The notes beneath the pieces are model-generated. The model saw only the letters and a list, made by a program, of their open reading frames with translations, was not told the origin of the DNA and did no database searches. 6,388 nucleotides of DNA from positions 1 through 6,388 of the forward strand of contig JAFXBH010000146.1 in assembly GCA_017521875.1 (NCBI GenBank), given 5' to 3'. Each line of letters opens with the position of its first letter. The first letter of the stretch is position 1. Below are positions 1 through 5,265 of this stretch, piece by piece. The position numbers and the translations under genes are program-made. The stretch is from Oscillospiraceae bacterium (GTDB lineage Bacteria; Bacillota; Clostridia; Oscillospirales; Oscillospiraceae).

Positions 1-194
1 ATCCGGATATTACCGCAATCCACCGGGTACACGCCGGCAATCATATTCAGCATCGTAGATTTACCGGCGCCGTTACCGCCGATGACAGTCACAAAATCAC
101 CGTCGTCCAAATGCAGGTCAATACCGTTCAGGGCTTTTTTCTCATTGATAGTGCCGGGGTTGAATGTTTTTTCTACACCGATAATATCAAGCAT
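1..194 (-). CDS. ABC transporter ATP-binding protein, N-terminal part (cut by window edge)
   Basis: This is the ATPase that would power the permease and binding protein encoded just upstream. Only the first 64 residues are visible, reading leftward from an ATG at 194; the rest lies beyond the window. The visible part has an N-terminal beta strand (LDIIGVEKTF), a short variable loop, then Walker A at residues 39-47 (GGNGAGKST), followed by MLNMIAGVYPVDCGNI, which is typical of ABC ATPases. Walker B, signature and H-loop are outside. An AGGGAGG ribosome binding site lies inside the 3' end of the permease gene, and the two genes overlap by 8 nt (ATGCTTGA), so translation is probably coupled. The long loop before 'ALNGIDL' fits the COG1101-type ATPases known to accompany COG2984 binding proteins. 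That assignment rests on context; the ABC ATPase call itself is firm. Confidence 0.95.
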   Translation of the reverse strand, partial: MLDIIGVEKTFNPGTINEKKALNGIDLHLDDGDFVTVIGGNGAGKSTMLNMIAGVYPVDCGNIR

Positions 195-1128
195 GGACTT
201 TGCCTCCCTTCCGTCTTCTGATATGGCTTTCTGCATACTGTCTCTTCCAGTAGGGAACGGCCAGGAACACCGCTACAATGGCAGCAGAGAACAGTTTCAG
301 GAGATTGGCATCCAATCCCATTGTAATCACCGCCTGGACTACAATGTAATAAATAATAGAACCCAGGGCTACAGACAGCAATCTTAATGCAAAGTTTTTG
401 AAGATTTTTCCCAACAGCGCTTCTCCGATGATCACTGCAGCCAAGCCGATTACAATGGCGCCCTGACCCATTTTCACATCGGCAAATCCCTGATACTGGG
501 CCAAGAATGCACCGGAGAAGGCCACCAATCCGTTGGAGATCATGATGCCCATCACTTTATTGAAATTGGTATTGATGCCCTGGGCACGGCTCATACGCTG
601 ATTGATACCGGTTGCCCGGATACCGCAGCCCATTTCCGTTCCAAAAAACCAATACAGAATGGCAATCAGCACAATCAGCACAACACCCACGGTAATCAGC
701 GGATTATGAAACGCGAACTCTTTGACCCAGCGGAGAGACACCAGCAGGTCTGTCTGGTTTACATTGATAGACTGGTTGGCTTTGCCCATAATCTTTAGGT
801 TGACGGAGTACAAAGAGAGTTGGGTCAGAATACCTGCAAGGATAGGGGGAATGCCCATCAGGGTATGCAAAAATCCTGTTACTGCGCCGGCCAGAAGACC
901 TGCCGCAAACGCTGCCAGCATTGCCAGCCACAGATTACAGCCATTCAAAATCAGCACTACCGCAACTGCGCCGCCTGTGGCAAAAGAACCGTCTACCGTC
1001 AAATCCGCCACATCCAGGATCCGGTATGTAATATACACGCCAATGGCCATAATGCCCCAAATCAAACCTTGGGACACAGAACCCGGCAACGCACCTAATA
1101 ATTGTTGAATCATTTCCATATTTTTCAC
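187..1128 (-). CDS. ABC transporter permease (BPD_transp_2 type, COG4120-like)
   Basis: Integral membrane subunit of a binding-protein-dependent importer, 313 residues, the usual length for this family. Hydrophobic segments are visible at about residues 18-40, 50-62, 66-87, 92-112, 143-162, 193-213, 221-240, 247-270 and 274-293. Before the C-terminal half, a hydrophilic stretch at 171-186 (RATGINQRMSRAQGIN) matches the cytoplasmic coupling loop of PF02653 permeases (RAxGxNxxxAxxxGI pattern). The tail is basic (KRQYAESHIRRRKGGK), as expected inside the cell. Start choice is ambiguous: GTG at 1128 has AAAGG 6 nt upstream, while an in-frame ATG at 1119 has AGGTG 6 nt upstream. The gene lies 64 bp after the binding-protein gene and overlaps the ATPase gene by 8 nt, so the three form one operon. 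The substrate is not determinable from sequence. Confidence 0.95.
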   Translation of the reverse strand: MKNMEMIQQLLGALPGSVSQGLIWGIMAIGVYITYRILDVADLTVDGSFATGGAVAVVLILNGCNLWLAMLAAFAAGLLAGAVTGFLHTLMGIPPILAGILTQLSLYSVNLKIMGKANQSINVNQTDLLVSLRWVKEFAFHNPLITVGVVLIVLIAILYWFFGTEMGCGIRATGINQRMSRAQGINTNFNKVMGIMISNGLVAFSGAFLAQYQGFADVKMGQGAIVIGLAAVIIGEALLGKIFKNFALRLLSVALGSIIYYIVVQAVITMGLDANLLKLFSAAIVAVFLAVPYWKRQYAESHIRRRKGGKVHA

Positions 1129-1148
1129 CTGTTACCTTTATATAGGGA

Positions 1149-1184
1149 AGCAGCCGGAGAGAGGATGGCTCCCCCCGGCTGGCT
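1149..1184 (-). other. Intercistronic hairpin between binding-protein and permease genes
   Basis: AGC+AGCCGG (1149-1157) can pair with CCGGCT+GCT (1175-1184, one bulged G), enclosing a 17-nt loop. There is no T-tract on the minus strand, so it is not a full terminator. Hairpins at this place in binding-protein operons often protect the upstream message or lower downstream expression, which would favour excess binding protein. That role is inferred. Confidence 0.4.
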
Positions 1185-1192
1185 GTACAGAA

Positions 1193-2167
1193 TTATTTTG
1201 TTTCGATGGCTACATAGCCTTCCAAGGGTGTGATGTCCAAAGCATCGCAGATCTGCTGATTGAATTTTGGAGTCTGCTTCTCTGCGTACTGGATAGGCAT
1301 AGTAGAGATGTCAGCACCGTCTCTCAAAATCTTAACTGCCATCTTGCCGGTGGTGTAGCCAAGATCAAAGTAACTAATGGACAAGGTTGCAATGCCGCAG
1401 CCGGCGCAGATACCCTCTTCACCTGCAATCACAGGAATCTTCTTGGGCTGACAGATGTTGTCAATAATGACGGTATTCTCTGCAACGGTATTATCGGTAG
1501 GAACATAGATCGCATCGCAATTGTCCGCTGCTGCAGTACATATCTGGGCCAGATCATTGGAGTCGGTGAAGGGATACAGCGTAGCGGTAAGTCCCTTCTG
1601 CTCCAATGCGGTTTTTACCACATTTACCTGGTATTGGCTGTTTGCTTCCTTAGAGCAGTACAGCAGGCCAACGGTCTTGGCATCGGGACACCATGCAGTA
1701 ATCATTTCGGCCTGCTTATCCAGGGGTGCTAGGTCAGATGTGCCGGAAATGTTGCCACCTACAGTGCCGTTAAAATCCTTTAAGTTCAGAGCCACACCGT
1801 ATTCTGTAACGGAAGTGCCCAGAATCGGAATCTCAGCGGTGGCGGCTGCCGCAGACTGCAATGCCGGGGTGGCGTTGGCCATAATCAAGTCCACATCATT
1901 GGCCACAAACTGATTGACAATGGTAGAGCAAGTATTGGGATCGTTTTGGCCGTTCTGAACATCAAACGCAACGGCATCTTCTCCCAGTTCGTCAATGATC
2001 GCCTGTTTAAAACCTTCGGTAGCGGCATCCAAAGCCACATGTTCCACCAGTTGGCAAATACCAATCTTATACTGAGCATTGGACTTGCTGCCGGAACATC
2101 CGGTCATAGCAAGTACGGTTCCCACGCCAAGAACAAGAACTAACAGAATGGATACTACTTTTTTCAT
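1193..2167 (-). CDS. ABC transporter substrate-binding lipoprotein (ABC_sub_bind family, COG2984-like)
   Basis: Extracytoplasmic receptor that delivers a small solute to the neighbouring permease. It has 324 residues, with a lipoprotein signal peptide at 1-23 (MKKVVSILLV..., lipobox AMTGC, Cys24 as the lipid-anchored residue). The mature protein shows the two-lobed periplasmic-binding fold of the family: YKIGICQLVEHVALDAATEG (33-52) starts lobe 1, NATPALQSAAAAT (98-110) and IPILGTSVTEYG (113-124) follow, KTVGLLYCSKEANS (164-177) opens lobe 2, and VPTDNTVAEN (222-231) and ISYFDLGYTTGKMAVKIL (264-281) are further family-type segments. The ATG at 2167 follows a strong AAGGAG with 8-nt spacing. 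It is the first gene of the operon, divergent from a LysR-type regulator. Relatives include TrpX-type binding proteins for aromatic amino acids, but family membership does not fix the ligand here. Confidence 0.95.
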   Translation of the reverse strand: MKKVVSILLVLVLGVGTVLAMTGCSGSKSNAQYKIGICQLVEHVALDAATEGFKQAIIDELGEDAVAFDVQNGQNDPNTCSTIVNQFVANDVDLIMANATPALQSAAAATAEIPILGTSVTEYGVALNLKDFNGTVGGNISGTSDLAPLDKQAEMITAWCPDAKTVGLLYCSKEANSQYQVNVVKTALEQKGLTATLYPFTDSNDLAQICTAAADNCDAIYVPTDNTVAENTVIIDNICQPKKIPVIAGEEGICAGCGIATLSISYFDLGYTTGKMAVKILRDGADISTMPIQYAEKQTPKFNQQICDALDITPLEGYVAIETK

Positions 2168-2202
2168 AACAATATCTCCTTTTTATTTTGTTTGCAAAAG
2201 CC

Positions 2203-2231
2203 TTGCTTTTTTATGGAACTTATCTTATAAT
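2203..2231 (+). promoter_or_regulatory. Promoter of the LysR-type regulator gene
   Basis: TTGCTT (2203-2208), 17-nt spacer, perfect TATAAT (2226-2231) on the plus strand. The predicted start is near 2238, giving a leader of about 65 nt that carries the palindrome at 2272-2288. Its -10 box overlaps that of the opposing transporter promoter. The spacing and the perfect -10 make this a strong sigma-A-type candidate. Confidence 0.7.
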
Positions 2232-2250
2232 ACATCTCAGCATTAGTCAA
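2222..2250 (-). promoter_or_regulatory. Promoter of the ABC transporter operon
   Basis: Read on the minus strand: TTGACT (2250-2245), 17-nt spacer, TAAGAT (2227-2222). The predicted start is near 2215, about 48 nt before the ATG. The weak -10 (4 of 6 consensus bases) fits a promoter needing an activator. The short leader has one small hairpin (AAAGC/GCTTT, about 2197-2209) and no room for a T-box or large riboswitch. Confidence 0.6.
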
Positions 2251-2256
2251 ACGAAT
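2242..2256. promoter_or_regulatory. Candidate secondary LysR (activation) site
   Basis: ATTAGTcaaACGAAT is an imperfect inverted repeat (5 of 6 pairs). It overlaps the -35 box of the transporter promoter and is centred near -34 relative to the predicted start. LysR-family regulators typically contact a weaker activation site next to the -35 box, so the position fits, but the motif is weak and could be chance. Confidence 0.3.
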
Positions 2257-2271
2257 GATTTAGATATTTAT

Positions 2272-2288
2272 CATCGAAATTTTCGATG
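2272..2288. promoter_or_regulatory. Candidate LysR-regulator operator (perfect palindrome, T-N11-A)
   Basis: CATCGAAA-T-TTTCGATG is a perfect 8+8 inverted repeat with a 1-nt centre at 2280. It contains TCGAAATTTTCGA (2274-2286), an exact T-N11-A LysR box. The centre lies about 65 bp upstream of the predicted transporter start, the usual position of the recognition site of LysR-type activators. It also lies about 14 nt before the regulator ATG, inside the regulator leader, where binding could block the regulator's own transcription. Confidence 0.7.
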
Positions 2289-2302
2289 TTGGGGGGCAAA
2301 AA

Positions 2303-3193
2303 ATGGAACTGCGCAATTTGACCACATTTATCCACGTAGCCGATCTGGGAAGTTTTACAAAAGCCGCTGAGAAACTGGGATATTCCCAATCCACGGTATC
2401 CTTTCAGATCAAGCAACTGGAAGAGGAACTGGGCTGTCCCCTGTTTGAGCGGATTAACCATACCATATCCCTGACCCAGCAGGGACATGCGCTTGTGTCT
2501 CACGCCCATCAGGTCTGCAACTTGATTGAAGATTTTAAAGAAGGTCTGGAAACTGAAACGGAACTAAGGGGTCATATTCACATTGTAACACCGGACTCCA
2601 TCTGTGAGGAGATGGTCAATTCCCGCTTTTTGGATTTTCACCGGCGGTATCCCTCTCTTTTTATTCAGTTTTCAACCGGTGACACAGCGGATATGCTGGA
2701 TATGATTGATCACAACGAAGCAGACTTTATCATCACTTTGGACAGCCACACCTACCACAAGGATTATGTGATCGCCAAGGAAGAAAAGATCCCTATGCAT
2801 TTCGTCGCCAATCCCCAATCCCGATTTGCAGGAAAGGCCAATTTGTCTGTCAATGATATTATTGGCCAGCCTTTTATTCTCACAGAACACGGGCAGGGTT
2901 ACCGAAAACTCCTGGACCGGGAACTGGCGAAGCGTTCCCTGGAGATTACCCCGGTTTTGGAAATCGGCCGAACGGATACCATTACATCTCTGATCACCCA
3001 ATGCGATATGCTCTCATTTCTGCCGGATTTTGTCACCAAACCCTTTGTGGAAGCAGGAAAACTGTGCTATTTGGATGTGCAGGATTTCCACGCAGATATT
3101 TGGAAGCAACTGATTTACCACAAAAACAAGTGGATCTCCAGAAGCCTCAAGGCCTTTATTGACTATGTGAAAGCAGAGGAATTTTCCAATTGA
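2303..3193 (+). CDS. LysR-family transcriptional regulator
   Basis: DNA-binding regulator of 296 residues, the standard length of the family. The N-terminal winged helix-turn-helix is clear: MELRNLTTFIHVADLGSFTK, then AAEKLGYSQSTVSFQIKQLE (21-40) as the helix-turn-helix, then LGCPLFERINHTISLTQQG (43-61) as the wing. A linker helix (62-85) leads to the effector domain starting at RGHIHIVTPDSICEEMV (89-105), with the usual two-lobe pattern (DFIITLD 141-147, GQPFILTEHGQGYRKLLD 188-205, LSFLPDFVTKPFVEAGKL 237-254). The ATG at 2303 is preceded by GGGGGG, a weak Shine-Dalgarno, 6 nt upstream. It is divergent from the ABC operon, which it probably activates in response to a transported or related metabolite while repressing itself. 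Target and effector are inferred from context only. Confidence 0.95.
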   Translation: MELRNLTTFIHVADLGSFTKAAEKLGYSQSTVSFQIKQLEEELGCPLFERINHTISLTQQGHALVSHAHQVCNLIEDFKEGLETETELRGHIHIVTPDSICEEMVNSRFLDFHRRYPSLFIQFSTGDTADMLDMIDHNEADFIITLDSHTYHKDYVIAKEEKIPMHFVANPQSRFAGKANLSVNDIIGQPFILTEHGQGYRKLLDRELAKRSLEITPVLEIGRTDTITSLITQCDMLSFLPDFVTKPFVEAGKLCYLDVQDFHADIWKQLIYHKNKWISRSLKAFIDYVKAEEFSN

Positions 3194-3196
3194 ACA

Positions 3197-3234
3197 AAAA
3201 AGAAAGACAAGTCTTACGACTTGTCTTTCTTTTT
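3197..3234. terminator. Bidirectional rho-independent terminator
   Basis: A perfect 17-bp stem: AAAAAGAAAGACAAGTC (3197-3213), loop TTAC, GACTTGTCTTTCTTTTT (3218-3234). It starts 3 nt after the regulator stop codon. T-tracts are present on both strands (TTTTT on plus, TTTTTT on minus), so it can also stop transcription arriving from the convergent lipoprotein gene whose stop is at 3280. Confidence 0.9.
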
Positions 3235-3279
3235 GGGACCGACACTCAAAACGGAACTGATCTAAAAACTTGATTTTCT

Positions 3280-3981
3280 TTAGTCTAATATAAAAGTTTC
3301 CTCTATAATATTACTTTCATTATTTGTTTCACAATACTTTATGTGGATTTTGGTTCCGTCTTCGCAAAATGATATTTCCTGTATCTTCATCAAGATAAAA
3401 CGATCGAACTTTCCACTAAACTCTTTATAATTTTTCTCAACATCAAAAACATCTTGAACAATGAGTGACGCTTCTTCATTACTCACATCAAAATATGCAA
3501 TCAGCGTACCATTCACGGCAATTGGGCCTTCAAAATATCGAGATGCTATACCTTTCTGAGCATCATACAATCTAAATTTCGGATGCACATTCGTTCCACC
3601 ATAACCATATTCAAGAGTTATAATATCATTTTCTTTGGTAATATCAAAGCTACCGCGCCACCCGTGGAACCCTTTATCTAACAAATTGCCGTTATTATCA
3701 TAAATCTCGTAGAAATCGCCGGCAAAATCAGCACTTGTTTTGATAAGAAAATTTTTCTCATTAACTCTAACTGTGGTAAAGGTTCGCTCGAAATTTTCAA
3801 AAGTGTTGAAATATGCATCCTTTTGCGCTTCTGAAACATTAATTTTAGAAGTATCATTTGGGGTAGTATTGCTTTCGAAAGAATTATCCGATGATATGCC
3901 ATCAACCGCTCTGTCGCTTTTACAACCAACTAAACTTAAAAAGCACAGCAGCACCAATAGTAAACAAATATATTTTTTCAC
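3280..3981 (-). CDS. Predicted lipoprotein of unknown function (paralog of the one at 5266-5886)
   Basis: A 233-residue predicted surface lipoprotein. Signal peptide 1-19 has lipobox LVGC with Cys20. Residues 21-50 form a Ser/Asn/Asp-rich linker typical of lipoprotein tethers, followed by a mainly beta-strand domain. I do not recognise a named family. The core GYGGTNVHPKFRLYDAQ (126-142), IAYF (161-164) and the tail ISFCEDGTKIHIKY...EETF (203-230) align with GFGTNAFSVKYFNVYDK, IAYF and LVFLNETEIYIEY...VVSF of the lipoprotein at 5266-5886, in the same order, which suggests paralogy. The start is GTG at 3981: no in-frame ATG precedes it, and AAGGTCGGTG lies 7 nt upstream. It has its own promoter (4006-4034). 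The gene is AT-rich compared with the ABC/LysR locus. Function is unknown; an envelope location is well supported. Confidence 0.85.
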   Translation of the reverse strand: MKKYICLLLVLLCFLSLVGCKSDRAVDGISSDNSFESNTTPNDTSKINVSEAQKDAYFNTFENFERTFTTVRVNEKNFLIKTSADFAGDFYEIYDNNGNLLDKGFHGWRGSFDITKENDIITLEYGYGGTNVHPKFRLYDAQKGIASRYFEGPIAVNGTLIAYFDVSNEEASLIVQDVFDVEKNYKEFSGKFDRFILMKIQEISFCEDGTKIHIKYCETNNESNIIEETFILD

Positions 3982-4005
3982 AAAACATCACCGACCTTTG
4001 GATGT

Positions 4006-4034
4006 ATTATAACAAAAAAGCGGCAAAGGCGCAA
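4006..4034 (-). promoter_or_regulatory. Promoter of the lipoprotein gene at 3280-3981
   Basis: Read on the minus strand: TTGCGC (4034-4029), 17-nt spacer, perfect TATAAT (4011-4006), about 25 nt before the GTG. The spacer includes TTTTTTG after a GC-rich segment (GCGCCTTTGCCGC) that resembles a decayed form of the hairpin at 6304-6320. The promoter may therefore overlap a former terminator linked to the adjacent repeat. Confidence 0.65.
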
Positions 4035-4036
4035 TA

Positions 4037-4125
4037 TTTATTACCTTTTACCTATTACTTCTTACTTTCCAAAAAATCCTAAATGCAATTTAGGTAAGAG
4101 TGAAGAAGTAATAGGTAAGAAGTAA
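4037..4125. repeat. MITE-like palindromic repeat, copy A (complete)
   Basis: A large imperfect palindrome. The left arm at 4041-4063 pairs with the right arm at 4103-4125 over 23 positions, with one mismatch and one G-T wobble, and 16 consecutive perfect pairs at 4048-4063/4103-4118. The arms are built from the units TTACTTCTTACC and TATTACTTCTTAC. The middle holds a smaller perfect hairpin CCTAAAT-GCA-ATTTAGG (4078-4094). Positions 4037-4098 match 6327-6388 at a constant offset of 2290 with only four differences. No coding potential is apparent. It lies between the terminator of the lipoprotein gene at 4183 and the promoter of the one ending at 3981. Confidence 0.85.
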
Positions 4126-4152
4126 GCCCCAAGAACTTATCGTCCTTGGGGC
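4126..4152 (-). terminator. Hairpin terminator of the lipoprotein gene at 4183-4950
   Basis: GCCCCAAG (4126-4133) pairs with CTTGGGGC (4145-4152) around an 11-nt loop, about 30 nt after the stop codon. On the minus strand it runs straight into TTACTTCTTACC, the arm of palindrome copy A, which acts as an imperfect T-rich tail. GC-rich stem and position support a terminator; the broken T-tract makes efficiency uncertain. Confidence 0.65.
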
Positions 4153-4182
4153 TTTGTGGTGCGTTGACAAAAAAGATGCCTA

Positions 4183-4950
4183 TTATTTTTTATTATCAAT
4201 GAAATCTTGTGAAGTATGTATAAGCGCATCTGCCATTTTTTCGACGAGTTCATTTCTGTTTTCCGATTCAATAGATGACCACTTAATCAATTGAATTTGG
4301 GTGGATTCAATTTTATTGTACTCATCCAAAAAAATCCGATAATATTCATCATATTGAGATTTGTCAACAATGTTTCCTTTATACTCATAATGCTCGGCTT
4401 CATTTGATAAGGCTTCCGCAAACAAACTCTCCGTCATCAGGTATACTGCTTGCGAATCGATATTTTTAGGCAATAGGTCAATCAATTTCATCCATCCAAT
4501 GTCATTCCTTAAAGCACCTTCGGATAAAACAACGTATTCCCCGTTTTTATCGGCAACGCAAAGGTAAATATTTTCACTGCTTTCCCAATGAGCCGCATTG
4601 TAGGAAATCAGTTGCTCTCCCGAATCAAGGTCGTATATCTCAATAAATACGTTGCCCATAGATCCTCCAGCATGTGCCGCAAACACCTCAGGAGAATTGT
4701 CAAAATTAATATCCATAAGACCGATTGCAAAACTACCGGGAATCCCCGGCTCGTCGTGTATTTCGATTTTTGATAAAACAGCGGTCAAATTGGATTTCCA
4801 CGTGGATTTTTCTTCATTGGAAATGAACGTATATTTTGATGCTGTTATTCCTTCCGTTCCATCGGTTTCTTCGGGGTCATCGTTTCGACTACACGAAACA
4901 GCGTTGAATATAAGAATACCGCACAATAAAAGTAACAAGATTTTTTTCAT
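4183..4950 (-). CDS. Predicted lipoprotein of unknown function with FG-GAP/VCBS-like acidic segment
   Basis: A 255-residue predicted lipoprotein. Signal peptide 1-19 (MKKILLLLLCGILIFNAVSC) has Cys20 after A-V-S, an acceptable lipobox. An acidic linker (RNDDPEETDGTEG, 22-34) follows. Residues 77-106 read GLMDINFDNSPEVFAAHAGGSMGNVFIEIY: the DxNxDxxPE pattern resembles the loop of FG-GAP/VCBS-type repeats found in many clostridial lipoproteins, but only one copy is visible. The C-terminal half (172-255) is charged and probably helical. No enzyme motif is recognisable. The ATG at 4950 has AAGGCGGTG 5 nt upstream and a strong promoter (TTGAAA-N17-TATAAT), so it is transcribed alone. No clear similarity to the two flanking lipoproteins was seen beyond the signal peptide and RBS. 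Envelope location is well supported; function is unknown. Confidence 0.85.
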   Translation of the reverse strand: MKKILLLLLCGILIFNAVSCSRNDDPEETDGTEGITASKYTFISNEEKSTWKSNLTAVLSKIEIHDEPGIPGSFAIGLMDINFDNSPEVFAAHAGGSMGNVFIEIYDLDSGEQLISYNAAHWESSENIYLCVADKNGEYVVLSEGALRNDIGWMKLIDLLPKNIDSQAVYLMTESLFAEALSNEAEHYEYKGNIVDKSQYDEYYRIFLDEYNKIESTQIQLIKWSSIESENRNELVEKMADALIHTSQDFIDNKK

Positions 4951-4973
4951 CTCTCCACCGCCTTTCTGATTTC

Positions 4974-5002
4974 ATTATATCGCAGTTTTCGGTGTTTTTC
5001 AA
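4974..5002 (-). promoter_or_regulatory. Promoter of the lipoprotein gene at 4183-4950
   Basis: Read on the minus strand: TTGAAA (5002-4997), exactly 17 nt, perfect TATAAT (4979-4974), ending about 23 nt before the ATG at 4950. This is the best sigma-A-type match in the window and implies a leader of about 17 nt, just enough for the Shine-Dalgarno sequence. Confidence 0.8.
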
Positions 5003-5029
5003 GACACGAGGGGAAAAGGCGGAGGATTA

Positions 5030-5061
5030 TAATAAAAATGCTTTTCGCCGAGGCGAAAAGC
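5030..5061 (-). terminator. Rho-independent terminator upstream of the lipoprotein gene at 4183-4950
   Basis: GCTTTTCGC (5040-5048) pairs with GCGAAAAGC (5053-5061) around a 4-nt loop, a perfect 9-bp stem. On the minus strand it is followed by ATTTTTATTAT. It lies about 205 nt beyond the stop of the gene at 5266, after the palindrome, so it is a second stop point that insulates the next promoter. Confidence 0.7.
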
Positions 5062-5068
5062 TACCGAA

Positions 5069-5166
5069 ATTATTCATTATTCATTAGCGAGGCGACTTCA
5101 TTATTCATTCTTCATTTGAAAATCCGTTCTCGTTTAATGAATAATGAATGATGAATAGTGAATAAT
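5069..5166. repeat. AT-rich imperfect palindrome of ATTATTC-type units
   Basis: The outer arms ATTATTCATTATTCAT (5069-5084) and ATGAATAGTGAATAAT (5151-5166) pair at 15 of 16 positions plus one G-T wobble. The inner arms TTCATTATTCATT (5097-5109) and AATGAATAATGAA (5136-5148) pair perfectly. A 12-nt insert in the left arm (TAGCGAGGCGAC, 5085-5096) would bulge out. It shares the overall design of the palindrome at 4037-4125 (repeated short unit, two nested arms) but not its sequence. Confidence 0.75.
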
Positions 5167-5204
5167 ACAAACAAAAATCCGCTCTCTTACGAGAACGGAT
5201 TTTC
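5118..5204. repeat. 15-bp perfect inverted repeat overlapping a terminator stem
   Basis: GAAAATCCGTTCTCG (5118-5132) is the exact reverse complement of CGAGAACGGATTTTC (5190-5204). The right copy is also the right arm of the terminator hairpin at 5176-5201, so one segment has two possible partners. In addition AAAATCCGTTCTC (5119-5131) and AAAATCCGCTCTC (5174-5186) are near-identical direct repeats flanking the right arm of the palindrome. Confidence 0.75.
5176..5201 (-). terminator. Rho-independent terminator of the lipoprotein gene at 5266-5886
   Basis: AATCCGCTCTC (5176-5186), loop TTAC, GAGAACGGATT (5191-5201): 11 positions with one G-T wobble on the minus-strand RNA, followed there by TTTGTTTGTAT. 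It lies about 65 nt after the stop codon. A T-rich tail (TTCGTTT) on the plus strand gives some bidirectional character. Confidence 0.75.
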
Positions 5205-5222
5205 GTTTGGCTCTCGTGTCCG

Positions 5223-5263
5223 AAAAAGAACTGGGTGAAACCGAGGATTTTTTCGTTCTTTTT
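5223..5263. repeat. AT-rich inverted repeat next to the stop codon at 5266
   Basis: AAAAAGAAC (5223-5231) and GTTCTTTTT (5255-5263) are perfect 9-bp inverted arms around a 23-nt loop that contains a minor GGT-GAA-ACC hairpin. It could be a weak first terminator or a 3'-end stabiliser for the minus-strand transcript; the low GC and long loop keep this uncertain. Confidence 0.4.
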
Positions 5264-5265
5264 AT

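Larger units (their letters stand above)
4951..5265. other. 315-bp intergenic region: promoter, two terminator hairpins and a palindrome, no gene
   Basis: I see no plausible gene here on either strand. From left to right it holds the ribosome binding site (AAGGCGGTG, 4956-4964, minus) and promoter of the gene at 4183-4950, a T-tailed hairpin (5030-5061), an AT-rich palindrome (5069-5166), a second hairpin (5176-5201) and a longer AT-rich inverted repeat (5223-5263) next to the stop of the gene at 5266. An 8-bp inverted pair, GACACGAG (5003-5010) and CTCGTGTC (5213-5220), brackets the hairpin cluster and may be chance. Confidence 0.7.

Noticed and set aside
722..1108. Plus-strand open frame of 128 codons inside the permease gene
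   Set aside because: Antisense to a well-supported permease; its translation has no recognisable domain, and the other long frames opposite the real genes are shadows in the same way.
2168..2215. T-box or other riboswitch controlling the ABC operon, as in some tryptophan transporter operons
   Set aside because: The predicted leader is only about 48 nt, with no specifier loop, T-box motif or terminator/antiterminator pair.
4037..4125. CRISPR array from repeated TTACTTCTTACC-like units
   Set aside because: The units are contiguous and palindromic, without regular unique spacers, and no cas gene is present.
5003..5220. Terminal inverted repeats GACACGAG/CTCGTGTC of a 218-bp mobile element
   Set aside because: Only 8 bp, with no target duplication, and within chance expectation for a region of this size; noted in the intergenic entry only.
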